In this document: piece after piece, positions 34,928 to 47,200 of the stretch | How positions within the stretch are numbered: position 1 is the first letter of the stretch | How the letters are laid out: every line of letters starts with the position of its first letter | Assembly: GCA_001600415.1 (NCBI GenBank) | Contig: BCJX01000011.1 | Span: 550,962-614,961 of the forward strand | Reading direction: 5' to 3' | DNA length: 64,000 bases | Origin: Pascua guehoae | Lineage: Eukaryota; Basidiomycota; Tremellomycetes; Trichosporonales; Trichosporonaceae | Position numbers and translations under genes: made by a program | The notes under the pieces: model-generated | What the model was told of the DNA's origin: nothing | Seen by the model: only the letters and a program-made list of their open reading frames with translations | The model's database searches: none

Positions 34928-35983
34928 CTAAGCAAACTTTGTCCACCCTCCGTCCACCTTGAGACTCGAACCGCTGCAGTTCCGCCCCGCGCTGCTCGCA
35001 AAGAAGACACACGTCGACGCGACTTCGTCGGCCTCGCCGATCCGGCCGAGGTTGGTGTGCGCGATGCTCTTGTCCATCTCCTCCTTGGGGTAGTCTTTGA
35101 CCATCGGGGTGTCGATTGCTATTTGGAGTCAGTAAGCAAACGACGGGGATGGAGCGGCAGGGCCTACGGCTGCTGGCCGCTTGTACTAGTTTCCACTTAC
35201 GCCCAGGCATGACTGCGTTTACGCGGATTCCCTTCGGTCCATACTCTTGTGCTGCGGCCTGCATGAGCCCTCGGATGGCAAACTTGGAGGCAGAGTAGGC
35301 GCCATATCCCGCGCCCCCTGTGAGCCATGTCAGCTTTGTATATTGAGAGTTGTCATCAGTGTCTGGCAACATACCCTCAAGGCCAAAATTGGAGCTGATG
35401 ATGACAAGCGAACAGTCCTTCCCACCCGAGGGCGATGCGAGCATGGCGGCCACCGAGTGCTTGACGCCGAGGAATACTGCCGTCAGTGTCACTATCCCAG
35501 CATTTGCCCAACCCGCTCACCTCCCTTGGCGTTGATGTTCATAATGTGCTCCCACTCGTCCACCGTAATGTCCACAATGGGCTTGCGGTCCATCAACACG
35601 CCAGCGCACTGGACGCTGACGTCGACACGACCCCAGCGCCCCACGGTTTTCTCGATGTAGGCTTTGTGAGTCGACTCGTTGACGACGTCCCCTGCAGAGT
35701 AGATGATTCGGTCGTGCCACTTTGTCGGGATAGATGCGAGAGCGTCCTTTAGGTGCTCGTCGGTCATGTCGGTCATCATTACACCCTCTGCACCAGCCTC
35801 CAGGAAAGCCTAGAGCGTGTCAGTCTCAGCATATAACCAGAGGACATGCTCGCGACGGCCGCTCACCTTGACGGTCGCGAGGCCAATGCCCGACGCGGCA
35901 CCCTGGGGTTAGCTACCGACAGAAGATGAGGTATAGCTCACGGTAACGACGCAGACCTTGCCTTCGAGAGAGAAGGACGCCAT
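34928..35983 (-). CDS. Short-chain dehydrogenase/reductase (SDR)
   Basis: NAD(P)-dependent oxidoreductase of the classical SDR family; substrate unknown. Six exons: complement(34928..35118, 35201..35317, 35375..35476, 35521..35809, 35867..35902, 35942..35983), 258 residues, a standard length. Cofactor motif VVTGAASGIG spans the first intron. An NAG-like motif appears as CAGVLMD. The catalytic Ser lies in VIISSN, and Tyr/Lys in YSASK. The PG motif (VMPGPIDTPM) and the C-terminal GWTKFA match the family. Joins at 35374/35317 and 35200/35118 restore YGAYSASKF and PIDTPM. It lies head-to-tail with the FAD monooxygenase and divergent from PRP46. A shared catabolic role with the monooxygenase is only suggested by proximity. 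Confidence 0.93.
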
Positions 35984-36731
35984 GGTTTATTGGTGACAGA
36001 GATAGGAGATAGAGATAGAGATGGAGGGAAAGAGAGATGGAGACAGAGAGCGAGAGAACGCGTGGTGGACAAATGTCGGAACAGGACGGTTCAGACAGGT
36101 ACAGGCGGCGTGTGAGGCGCAGTGCAGTATGACGTAGTTGGCTGAAGCATGGCTCTTGCGTGTATCCGTGGTCGGTCCACCACAATGTCACAATGAGAAG
36201 GTTGTCAAGCTCGAGTGTGGCAAGAAGACACTGCTCACATTGACTTTCACCTGCACGTCGAAATGGCCATGAGCGCCAGAGGCTTGGTCTTCAGGTATGC
36301 CAGCTTTGAGTGCCAGAGTAGAGGCAGTCCCCATCGCAGCCGTTCTGCAAGTGCGTTCCTGTTTTCCCAACAATTCCAAACCGTCTGAACTGTCTACACA
36401 GTATGACCGTAGCGGCTGAGCAAGCGTGAAATCCCATACAGTCTCTCCCAAAGAGCATGAGGCAGACTGAGCGTCTCGACAGGACCAAAATGAGACTTGT
36501 GCGAGGTGGACCACCTCCACCTGGGCGGAGCCAAATAACCACAGTTCCGGGAGAAAATGACCCAAAATTCAGCTGTAAATATTCCTCCACCGCGATCGAC
36601 CATTACTCTTGCCACCTGATATCCACAACTTCGACCTCGAACTCGACTATTATTATTGTTCTCGTTCCCGACGCATCCACCCACCGTGCCTACGACTCGA
36701 CTCGACGCCACGCGCCACGACGACACAAACA
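35984..36731. promoter_or_regulatory. Divergent intergenic region, SDR / PRP46
   Basis: 748 bp between opposite start codons. The SDR side has a purine-rich (gagata/gagaga)n stretch at about 36000-36055 on the plus strand, a pyrimidine tract on its own strand. No gene is seen. An ORF-free A/T-richer patch lies just upstream of the PRP46 start. Confidence 0.5.
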
Positions 36732-39149
36732 ATGGCAGACGTCGCAGGACCCTCGGTGCCGCCGCTCGCGGAGCTGGTGCAGCGGAGCGCAAAGCGCGCG
36801 CGCGCAGTGTATGGCCGCGAACTGGGCGACCTTGACGGCGGGTTGGAACGGGCGTGAGTGTTGCATCTTGGCCGGGTGTGTTGGGGTCCATATGGATGAG
36901 GGGTAGGGAGGAGGTGTTGCAGGACGAGGAGGTAGGAAGGTCTTGTGGTGAGGGTAGTGATGTCGTCGGTTGGACCTCCAACTCGCTGGCGTTTGTTGTT
37001 TAATCGTTGTGCTTGCATCGTTCACAAGCAACCCCACAGCCGTAGAGCGAGCAACACACCCACCCATCCCCTGTCCCTCCTATGCGATCCTTCACGGTGC
37101 CCAACGTTGCTGACATGCAGAAACAAGATCAAGCTCACGGCAAAGCTCGCCACCGAGTACCGCGACGTCCAAGTCCTCCCCGCGATCCTCGCGACCCAGG
37201 CCGGCGCCGGCCCACGCCGACCAGCTGGCCCCGCGCCTGTGGGCCCGGCCGCGGCTGGGCCAGGTGTCGGGCCGAAGCTCATCACCGGCTCGGACTCGAG
37301 GTGTGTACGAGACTTGGCATTTCCCCAACAGCGTTGTGGGCTGGCTTTCACTCGCCAACCCCGAGTGTCATCATCTCATTCGAACACAACTGACACCACC
37401 CCAGCACACCATCCGGCCCAACCTCTGCGGCTGCCGAACCCCGCTCCCTCGTCAAGTTCCGCCACCAGCAAGGCTACGCGGCCGAGGGCGGCGCGGCGTC
37501 GTCGCGCCTCTCGCAGGCGCTCATGCGCAAAAAGGAGGCGCGCGAAGTCAAGCCCGTCTACCACCCGCAGTGGAAGCTGAGCCGCGTCATTTCCGGACAT
37601 ATGGGCTGGGTCCGCGCCGTGGCGGTCGACCCGGGAAATCAGTGGTTTGCGACTGGTGCTGGTGATCGTGTTATCAAGGTGCGTAGGCGAGCGCGACTGG
37701 TCTGGGAGTGGGCTGGAGTGTATTTGGGGTGGGCAGGAGTAGAGCAGTTGACCGAGACTGCTCTGCAGTTTCTGGCTGGACCTTAATGGTGCCAGCCAGC
37801 GAGCGGAGAATCGAAGGCGGAAATGCGCAGGAGTTGTGTCTGGCTCCGTGGGCGTGTCTGGCTCTGTGCTGCGCTTGGCGGTCAGACTCTAGGCCCTTTG
37901 GCTTGTGGGGGAAGGCACCCGTGGGGACGGATCCCGAGCTGGAGATCGACGTTGGGCGTACAATGGGGAATGCTGTTTGATTTTATTACTTTTGTCTTGG
38001 GAGACGAAGGACGGTCTGTCACTTTGGCGGCTGCTGCCACCACCTGCCAGGCATCAAGTTCCTCCATTTCTGAACCCCTTGCGACAGCGCTAACGTCAGA
38101 TCTGGGACCTTGCCTCTGGCGAGCTCAAGCTCTCGCTCACGGGCCACATTTCGACCGTGCGCGGGCTCGCTGTGTCCGACCGGCACCCATACCTGTTCTC
38201 GTGTGGCGAGGACAAGATGGTCAAGTGCTGGGACCTCGAGGTCAACAAGGTCATCCGGCAATACCACGGCCACTTTTCGGGCGTCTACACCCTTGCGTGA
38301 GTTGTTGCCGGTTGCTCGGAGGAACCAACTCACACTCAGATTGCACCCTACTCTTGACGTACTTGTCACCGGTGGCCGCGATGCCAGCGTTCGCGTATGG
38401 GACATGCGTTCCCGAGCGAACATTATGACCCTTACGGGACACACTAGCACGGTTGCCGACGTCAAGACGATGGCAACAGACCCACAGATCATCTCGGGCA
38501 GTATGGACAGCACAGTCCGGTGAGTTTTAACTGGCGCCAATGACGCGCCGCACAGTCTTGTCTCATATGCTAACAACCAGGTTGTGGGACCTTGCTGCGG
38601 GCAAGAGCATGACGACATTGACGCACCACAAAAAGTCTGTGCGCTCGCTTGCCGTCTCGCAGACCGAACACAGCTTTGCGTCGGGCAGTTCTGGAGGGAA
38701 CAATATCAAAAAGTGGAAACTGCCCGAGGGCATCTTTGTCAACAACTTTTCGGGCCACGAGGCCATTATCAACACGATGGCGCTCAACCAGGAGGGTGTG
38801 CTGTTCTCGGGCGGTGAGTGTGGCTGTGAACTGCAGGCGACGGCTGTAGCTGACATGGCAGGCGACAACGGCACGCTTACACTGTGGGACTATGCCACCG
38901 GACTTCCATTCCAGCACCTCAAGGACATTCCCCAACCCGGTTCGCTGGATGCTGAGGCGGTGAGTAGCGTGTGGCCCAAACGACGCTGTGACATGCAGGC
39001 CCTGAGTGGCCTTGGTATCTGCACAGACCCGTCGTTGCAATTTGACTAACCCACAGGGTGTATTCTGCTCTGCCTTTGACATGACGGGCACGCGCCTCAT
39101 TACAGGCGGCGCCGACAAGACGATCAAGGTGTACTCGGAGGTCGCGTAG
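36732..39149 (+). CDS. PRP46: Pre-mRNA-splicing factor PRP46 / PLRG1 (WD40)
   Basis: Core WD40 protein of the Prp19-associated (NTC) part of the spliceosome, nuclear. Eight exons: 36732..36853, 37121..37300, 37405..37678, 38100..38296, 38340..38519, 38581..38813, 38862..38959, 39057..39149, 458 residues, the usual length. The N-terminal ~145 residues are family-specific (start ...[16 protein letters not shown], then [10 protein letters not shown]). Seven blades follow, beginning [21 protein letters not shown], with canonical GH...WD pairs ([32 protein letters not shown]), ending in [14 protein letters not shown]. Introns 1 and 3 are long (267 and 421 nt), while intron 4 is 43 nt. All joins keep frame. 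Confidence 0.96.
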
Positions 39150-39761
39150 ATATATACAGTATGAGATGTAACGCATGTTCTGTAGTACATTCCGAGCAGT
39201 AGCGTCTGGGCTGGACCTATCTCTGCACAATAGCGTAAACGTGGGGTGGTGCACAAGGCGCGTTGACTGATGAGAGGGGATATACGACGGAAGAACGGGA
39301 GTACAGTTGTGGAGAATGGACGGATGGGGCAAAACATTGAGGCGGCGGCGGGAAATAACCCGTGGTGCCTGGAAGTGAGGGCAAGTCGGAACTCGCCGTG
39401 TGGCGCAGAAGCTACACCCGTGCAGTATGCCCCTCGGACGCCTCCGGAATGACCGGCCCGCGGCGTCCGGCCCGGGCATGGGCAGGCGGCCCGGCACCAG
39501 ACACTCCGCCGCGACCAGCGGCCCAGATTGGGCAGCATGCACGCAGCACTGGAGCACTGGCGCACTGGAGGGCTGCCAAGTGTCTCCTCAGAGGTCAGCA
39601 GACGACGCATTATTTGTATTCTCGGCAGGCGGCGCGAAGACGGCCCGAACAAGAGTATAAGGACTATCTCCCCGCCGATTTCTCTCATACCCACTCTCTC
39701 TTGCTTTTCTCAACCCCCCTTCGTCCACCCTACGTCTCGTCACCCTTCACCCAACTCCAAC
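39150..39761 (+). promoter_or_regulatory. PRP46 3' region and aldolase promoter
   Basis: 612 bp between two plus-strand genes. A TATA-like gagtataagg lies at 39652-39661, about 100 bp before the aldolase ATG, followed by a CT-rich stretch typical of fungal core promoters. No other gene is seen. Confidence 0.55.
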
Positions 39762-41404
39762 ATGGCCATCTCGAACGGAAACGGCGCCGCACCCAAGCGC
39801 GTCCTCAAGGCTGGCGTGTGGGCGCCGTCCCCGGCCTTCTTTGACGAGAGCGAGGAGCTTGGTGAGTGCCAATGAGCGAGTGACAGCCGCGAGCGCCGCT
39901 ACAGTAGAGACGCGTCCTCTGCTGGCGATCACAGCGCATCCGCCCGTCTACATGTCACCACCCTCAGCATGTCACCACCACACGAGCCTACCTATACCTC
40001 CCCCCCTCCACTCGCCCGCTCCACCCCCAAACTCACCCACCCACTCCCCCGCCCATATTCGCCCGTTCAATGCTGACACCCCAGACATCCCCACGTTCCG
40101 CAAGCACATTGTCAACCTCGGCCGCGCGGGCATGGCGCCCGTCGTCAACGGGTCGATGGGCGAGGCGCACCACCTCACTGCTGACGAGCGCTCGACGCTC
40201 GTCCGCGAGGCGCGCAGTGCGCTCGACGAGGCGGGTCTGGAGGATGTCGTCATTATTGCTGGCACGTGAGTGTTTTGGTTGGGCAAGGGAGGGAGGTGTG
40301 GTTGGCATTGAGAGCTGGGTTCCGGCCATGAGGTGTTGGGGGTCGGGGTTGTCGTCTCTGGTTGGGCACAGCGACGCTGAGAGACTCTGCTCTCTGTCTT
40401 GTAGCCATCGGTTATCGTTTGCCCCGCTGTTGACTTGGCCCTACGATGATGAGGGTTTAGCGTTGATCCTCACCCTCTCCTCACCTCCCCTCCCCTCCCC
40501 TCCTTCCGCCTTCCGACCGCNNNNNNNNNNNNNNNNNNNNNNNNNNNNNNNNNNNNNNNNNNNNNNNNNNNNNNNNNNNNNNNNNNNNNNNNNNNNNNNN
40601 NNNNNNNNNNNNNNNNNNNNATGACACACCCCACTAACACCCAGCGGCGGCAACTCGACGCGCGCGACGATTGCGCTGTCCAAGGAGGCTGCCGAAGCTG
40701 GCGCCGACGTTGCGATTGTGATCCCTCCCGGCTACTTTTCCGGCGCGATGAGCAAGGCCGCGCTCAAGGAGTTCTTTGTGTCGGTGGCCGCCGCGTCGCC
40801 GATCCCCGTCATGATCTACAACTACCCCGGCGCGGCGGGCGGCATCGACATGGACTCTGACCTGATTGCGGACATTGCGCGCACCGCGCCCAACATTTGC
40901 GGCGTCAAGCTCACGTGCGGTGCAGTGGGCAAGCTCACGCGCATCACGGCCGCGACGGCGACGCCGGCGTTCAAAAAGGCCCACCCGCGCGCGGCCGCCG
41001 TCGCGCCCGAGTTTATCACGCTGGGCGGGTTTGCAGACTTTTTGCTCCCGACCATTGCGGGCGGGCGCGCACACGGCGCCATCATGGGCCTCGCCAACAT
41101 TTACCCCCGGGCGATCCGCCAGCTCTTCGACCTGTCCCTCAAGCTCCAGACCGAGCAGGGCGACAAGGCCGACCTCGCAAAGGCCCTGGAGCTCCAGGAC
41201 CTCTGTGCCAATGCCGACGCGGCGTTCGCGCGCGCAGGTATCGCGGGCACAAAGTGGTGGCTGAAAAAGTACAATGGCCACCCGACCGCGCACACCCGCC
41301 GCCCCATTCTCGACTTTGAGGACGCCGCCGGCGCGGGACTCGAGGCCGACCCCGCCGTTACAGACTTTTACGCAGTTGAGAAGGCCCTCGCTGCCGCGGC
41401 GTAG
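39762..41404 (+). CDS. Dihydrodipicolinate-synthase-family aldolase (DapA/HOGA1-like)
   Basis: Schiff-base aldolase/lyase of the DHDPS family. In fungi such proteins are not for lysine synthesis and more often act as 4-hydroxy-2-oxoglutarate or sugar-acid aldolases, so the substrate is open. Three exons: 39762..39861, 40085..40265, 40645..41404, 346 residues. Family blocks: GMAPVVNGSMGEAHHLT (substrate loop), catalytic Tyr in MIYNYPGAAGG (Y152) and Schiff-base Lys in CGVKLTCG (K182). Intron 2 contains the 100-N assembly gap, but both splice sites are visible (donor after ...IIAGT codon part, acceptor CACTAACACCCAG) and the frame continues into GGNSTRATI, so the coding sequence appears complete. 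The true intron length is unknown. No targeting signal is obvious. Confidence 0.9.
40521..40620. other. Assembly gap of exactly 100 N
   Basis: A run of 100 undetermined bases inside intron 2 of the aldolase gene. The round number suggests a scaffold gap of unknown true size. The left flank is a (CCCCT)n-like pyrimidine tract, a likely cause of the break. Confidence 0.97.
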
Positions 41405-44264
41405 TCCCCCCATCCCCAAGAACCACACCCACCACCCGCTCCTCATCATCCCCAACACTACCCCCAGCCCCAGCACAGCACCACGGCCGCCACGACGTCG
41501 GCAGGCATGCACCCCCGCATCGACCCGGTCTAGACAGGTTGTAAGACTTGACAGTTCTGTACCCCGAGTTATGGACAAGTTTGTCGCTAGTTGCAGCTGG
41601 AGTTTTTGGTTCTGGTGCGGTTGGGGCTGCCGAGCAACCAGGGCGTGGGGGCAGTACACTCCGTCCCAACGTCTGTCAGTCGTCCACCAGCCCAGCGCAC
41701 AGTGTCGGGCTCGGGTTGACACCACCATGCGAACACGCTCAATGCGATAACGACGCCTGCCTCACCAGCACCAACGTGCGCAGCGGGCCCACGACACAAC
41801 CACCCAGCACGAGTATCATTACATGCCTATGCCTATGCTTCCTGGGCGACCTTGGCGCATTGAGAGCTGCTGACCAAAGCACGACTCCCCTCCCAAACGA
41901 GCAGGACCAATAATGGTCGCTTATCCGCAGCACCACGGCGGCGCGGCCCGCCCCGCCGGTCCGGAATCCCGGACCGAAGCAGGGGCGGATGTCACCGCCG
42001 GTACGGTGTGAGCCCATGCTGCTTCTCCTATGGCGGAACCACGCTTTCCTTGGTAGAGGGGATGTGCATACTGTAGTAGCCCGTAGATATCTATTGCCGC
42101 GGGCATATACACTGTAGCCATGGAGTAGTTTAGCTGGAGGTGTCGGGAGACGAGCCACGAACTGGGTGGCGCGTCGGGTTCTCCCCGGACCACCCGCGCC
42201 GGACGTCGGGGCGGGCGAGTGACGTGGGTGGGCTGGCCATCGGTACGAGCCATCGATGTGGTATCGGTGTGCAGAGGTCGTCGGCGCGTCGGCGTGAGCA
42301 TGCGATGGGTCATTGGTGTGCACTCGCTCGCTGGCGGCCAGACATGGCACGGCGACGTTCTGGGTCGCCATGTATCGATGGCAGCTGGGCGGGTCCGGCG
42401 ACGAGCGGGCAATGGCTTGGGTGTATCGGTGTGTAGGGCGCCCCCACACGTGGATACAACATGTCCTCTCGGGCAGGCAGCGAGATACATGTTCGCATGG
42501 ACATTTTGAGCTGTCACCCCAAGCAGTGGGTTGTTAGTGTTGGAGTGGTCGTCACGCTAATAGTAATCAATCTTCTGTGCAGCGGTTGAGGTTTACAACA
42601 GCTAGGTCTGTGATGGTAATCATCAGGCCAGCCGCCGCGCTCCCAAGGCCGATAGCCGTGCTCTGCGGGGCCGTTTCTCGTTCTGCGTTTCTCCTCTTGC
42701 ATATTGACTGTGTGTCGCTGCTGACGGTATTCCAGTACAACACTACCTGCTCCAGTGTGCTGGATGCCATTCACTCGCCCAGCCCACATTCTCCTGACTT
42801 GCGCACAGATCTGTGGCTTCCCCTTCCGTTTGAGCCATACAGTGTGATGTAGACTGGTCAGAGCGCGTCGGTCGCATGTTTCAGCGATCTGGGTGCCCAC
42901 GAGCGTCTGCGTCGGGGTAATACCGGTACGTCGGTCCTTGCGTCGTGATGGTTGCTGGCCGCTGGATCTGGAGGACCCACTGTCCTCCTTACATCAACCT
43001 CCTCCAGCCAGCCGAGATACGAGCCTCGCACGCCCTTCGCGCTTTCATGCTGAAGGACAAAACATGCGGTACCGTTCCGTCAACTGCGTCCGCTCATATG
43101 TGAAGGGCATCTCTGGCGCAGTGACGAATGCTGCGGGGCCAACGTCGCGCACTGGCCTGCGTCGACCTGTGAGACGGGCGGCGACGTCTCTGCCAAGGCG
43201 TGGGCTGTGAAAGTGTGCGCAAGAGTATGTTGGCGTCTTTAGATGAAGTTTGACAACGGAACGGACGTGATGGCCACTGCAAGGCTGGGCATGCTGGGTA
43301 GTGGTTCCGGTCGCCACCCTCTGGCCTCTGGCGTCTGGGCAGCGCCCCAGAGATCCCGACCGGCGTCATTGATTTTGCCACAACCTCGAGGGTCAAGAGT
43401 GGCGGTTACGTGCCTGGGCGATCACTCTGAACAAAAAAGAGAGAGATGGAATTGACGATTTTCCTAATGGTTTACCTTTGCGATTACCTTTTGGGAAATT
43501 CCATTGGCCCTGACGCACGCGTGACATTTACCCCTGGCTAATCCTCCCCACCAGGCTGGCTGACACTCCCCACGCACCCCATCCCCATTCTCACCCCAGC
43601 TCTGCTCTGGTCTGCTCTGGTCTGCCTACTGTAGCTCTGGTTGTGCCTCGTTTGGTGCCTTTTCGTGTCCTCCCTCAGCCACCAACTACTCTGCGCTATG
43701 TACATGCTGTGCCACCAGAGTACAGTACCAGAGTGAATCAATCCAGCAGCAGTGACGCTACTACTATGTAAGTGACGAACAAAGTTGGGCCAGGGCCCGA
43801 GTTAGGCAGGGCCCAGGGGCTTACAGGGGCCGAGTCGTTTAGATCGGCTTGGAGCGACACTTGGCCCAGTCTTTTCGTGTTCCCGCGCTGTGCAATGCAA
43901 ATACCACACCATACCATCCCATCCACCAACCATCGGCCCATGAGCCCATGAGGCCACTCGTCTTGTCTCATCACTTGGGCGACATCCACATCAGCGACAC
44001 CACTCGTACAACCCAACTACTCCCCCTTCAACACCTCGCACCCCTCTTTTCTCCCTCAAACTACTCGCACACTCTCTTTCTTGACAACACCGGACCCGCC
44101 TCTCCCACTCGCACCACTCCTTACAGGCCGCCGCGACACCTTTCTTCCACACCGGCCTCATCGCCCTTTGCATCTCTGCGCCCATCTCCTCCTCCACCAA
44201 CACCCCCACCACCGCCGATGGCACAGCAGCTCCGGCCATAGGTGCCCCGTTCGGCTCCTCCACC
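41405..44264. other. 2.9 kb region without a supported gene
   Basis: Several frames of 60-236 codons exist on both strands, but none has ordered composition, family motifs or consistent splice context. The right end (about 43850-44264) is C/T-rich and probably forms the promoter and 5' untranslated region of the next gene. No RNA gene or clear repeat was found. Confidence 0.45.
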
Positions 44265-47200
44265 ATGGCCTCTGCGGCTGTCTCGTCGACGCCGCCGGTG
44301 CTGCTCTCCCCTCCAGGGGCAGCGCCAGGCAACTCGGACACTGCCACAGGTCCAGGTTCTGCAGGAGCGAGGCTGGCACCTCTGGCGACCGGATCTCCCT
44401 CGTCGCCTTCGCCAGCGTCGCCGAGCACGCCAAAGAACCGTCCACCCAACCCGTCGCCGTTGCACATTGTGACGCACCGTGCCTCGGTCGACGTGGACAT
44501 GGACGGCGACGACGCCCATCAGACGCACCCGTCGCCCTCCCGCCTCAGGATACCCCAGCCCCAGCTGGCGTCTGTCGTCGAGGCGCCGCTAACTGCCGAG
44601 CCCGACAGTGTCTTCACCGACACGGGCGCGGATACTGGCGTGGACCGTGCCTATTCCTTTGGCGAGAGGCCGCACAGCACCACCAGTGCCAGTCGTCGTG
44701 ACCGCAGCCTCAGCCGCGACCGTAGCCGCAACCACAGCCGCAACCCCAGCGGCGACTCGGAGCTTGCGTTCGGGAGCACGTCACGCACAGACCGAAGCCA
44801 CAGCCACGGCAGCCACCCCAGCCCATCGATACAGGCTCGGGCCACACTGCCCGTGCAGAATGGGTACCCTTCTCACCCTGTGTCTGGAAGCCCGACGCAT
44901 CTTGGCTCCACGCTCCAGAACCAGCAGCAACAGGGCATGTCCAGCCCTGCAGGCTATGGTGGTGCTGGGACACGCTCGGCCTCTGCCTCCTTTGGGTCAC
45001 TTCCCCTGCCTGCCCTCGCATCAACGCCCGAAGGCTCGACAACTCCCCAGAATGGCCACCCGCTCCCCCGCCGCATGTCGGGGCTTGACCGACGGGTCCG
45101 CTCCGAAATCATCGGCCGACCACGACACATGTCGCTCACGAGCGGCAAGCGGCCGTCGATCGTGACCGGCGGGTACGAGTCGAGTACCGACGATGAGCAA
45201 AACGATAATCCCACTGTGAACGTAAGCCATGCAGACGACAACGGCTGGCAGGGATCAGGTCTTCCCCAGGGGCTCGGTGCAGCAGCTGCTGGTCCATCCG
45301 CACCAGGATCAAAGCCGCCACGAAAGCGCCGAGCCACGACGTACACGTCGCACGCTGCCCACGCCGCCGCGTTTGCTGCTTTGAACGGCAGAAGCGGAGG
45401 CGCCCGCACGCCCCCAATGTCGTCTTCACAGACGCTGCAGGGCCTCGGGATCGGCAACAGCTTGCACCCGAACGCCGCAGCTTCTGGTGCAGCAGGAAGA
45501 AGACGTGCACAGAGCCTCATGAACTCGCCCGCTCCCTTTGGGCATGGGAGCCCAGACTTTTCACCACTTGGGCGCGAACCGCCATCTCCCGGCTCGCGTC
45601 GGGCCTCGCGCCGTCGGCCACCCCCTTTGGGCCTGTCGCCGCGTGGATCGGCCTTTTTCAGTACTGGAGCCGCCATCGGGGGTGCGGGAGCCGGTTCAAA
45701 CCAGCAACGCTTCCCGGCCAGCGATGGAAGGAATAGCAGTGACGCTGCTGGCGCTCACCACCGTTCAACATCTCTCCGCTCGGTGCGCGAAGGCGAGCAA
45801 CAAGAACCAGACGCCGCTCGAGGTGACCACAGTATGGGCGAGTCGAGTCGCGAGGGACGCAAAAGACAGAAAGCCGAACATCGCCAGTCACGCAACCATC
45901 TCGCGGCGAGTTTGGGTCTAGGCGCAACCCCGCGCGAAGTCATTCTGTCATCCGACCAGATCCAAGACCTCCTCAACGACGCCGACATGTCTTCCGCTGT
46001 CAAGCTCATGAACCAGACCCATCGCCCGTCTGCTGCGCGTCGGCCCAGCACCAGCGTCGTTTCTGGTGCCGAGACGTCGCCGTCCATCACGACGACCTCG
46101 CCCACCTCTGCCACGGCTGGGCCCTCCACATCGACCCTGTTGCACCCCGAGGGTCCGAGCGCAGCCACTCTTGCTCCTTCTTCCATTTCACGTCCATACC
46201 TCGTTTCCGCACCCCCGGCACTCACCGCAGGCGACTGGACACGGAACCGCACCGTCAGCACGAGCTCGAGCGCTTCGCCCGTGACCACGCGAAACGTCAC
46301 CCCACACTCGCCAATGTCATCCATGTCCGGGACTATGCGTTCCACATCAACCAACCGCCGCCGATCCCGCGCTCCCTCTTTTGCCACCCCCGTCGACAGC
46401 GAAGGCGGTCATGTTCCTTTTACCCACCATGTGCACCCAATACCTGGTCCAGACAGCGACATCGAAGAGGCCGACGAGCCAGACCTCGTCGGCGCCATGA
46501 GCGACACCGAACCCCAACACCCCACCGGCCGGCAGTCGCCCTCAACATCGACTACAAAGGCATCTTCCAAGTCTGCTCTCCAACCAAAGGAAAAGACTGC
46601 GCGTCATCGACTCAGTGGACTGCTTGGTCTGCGCAAGAAGCCAGAACCCCTACCACAACCACCAACGACTGTGCCCATCACAACACGACAACCCGCACCG
46701 ACTCCACAGACGCGACCCACTGCACCACCGGCGCGCACAGCCGCCGACGAGCACGACAAGCACAAGGAGAATGAAATGCGCCGCGCTGAGCAGGAACGCC
46801 GCGACCAAGAAGTCGCTCAGGGTGGGTCATCTCTACTTTCCCCCCGCGCGTATGTGGTGGACTAACAGGCAGAACGGCGCTACCGCGCCCTCTTGCAGGT
46901 CCAGGCGCACCCTGCCAGCCAGCGCCGCTCGCACCACGCCGCCACCCATCTCGACGCGTACTATGCCGGAATCGACGAGGGACTGGAACATCCACCAAAG
47001 TTCAACCCACTCGCGGTGCTGCGATGGGCGCACCGGAACGAAGAGCAAAAGGAGCTGCGCATAAAGTGGGAGGCAGCCAATGCCGCCGCCAACGACGTGA
47101 TACGCAACTCGATCTCCCCTCTACCTTCGAGCCACAAGAACGGCAGTGTTACAAGCTTCTCGCCTCGCTTAGACACACGCGCGTCCTTTGATCTACGCCG

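Noticed and set aside
41739..42517. 236- and 198-codon overlapping minus-strand frames in the gene-free stretch
   Set aside because: Low-information His/Arg/Pro/Thr composition in two frames at once, without splice sites or motifs, as expected by chance in GC-rich DNA.
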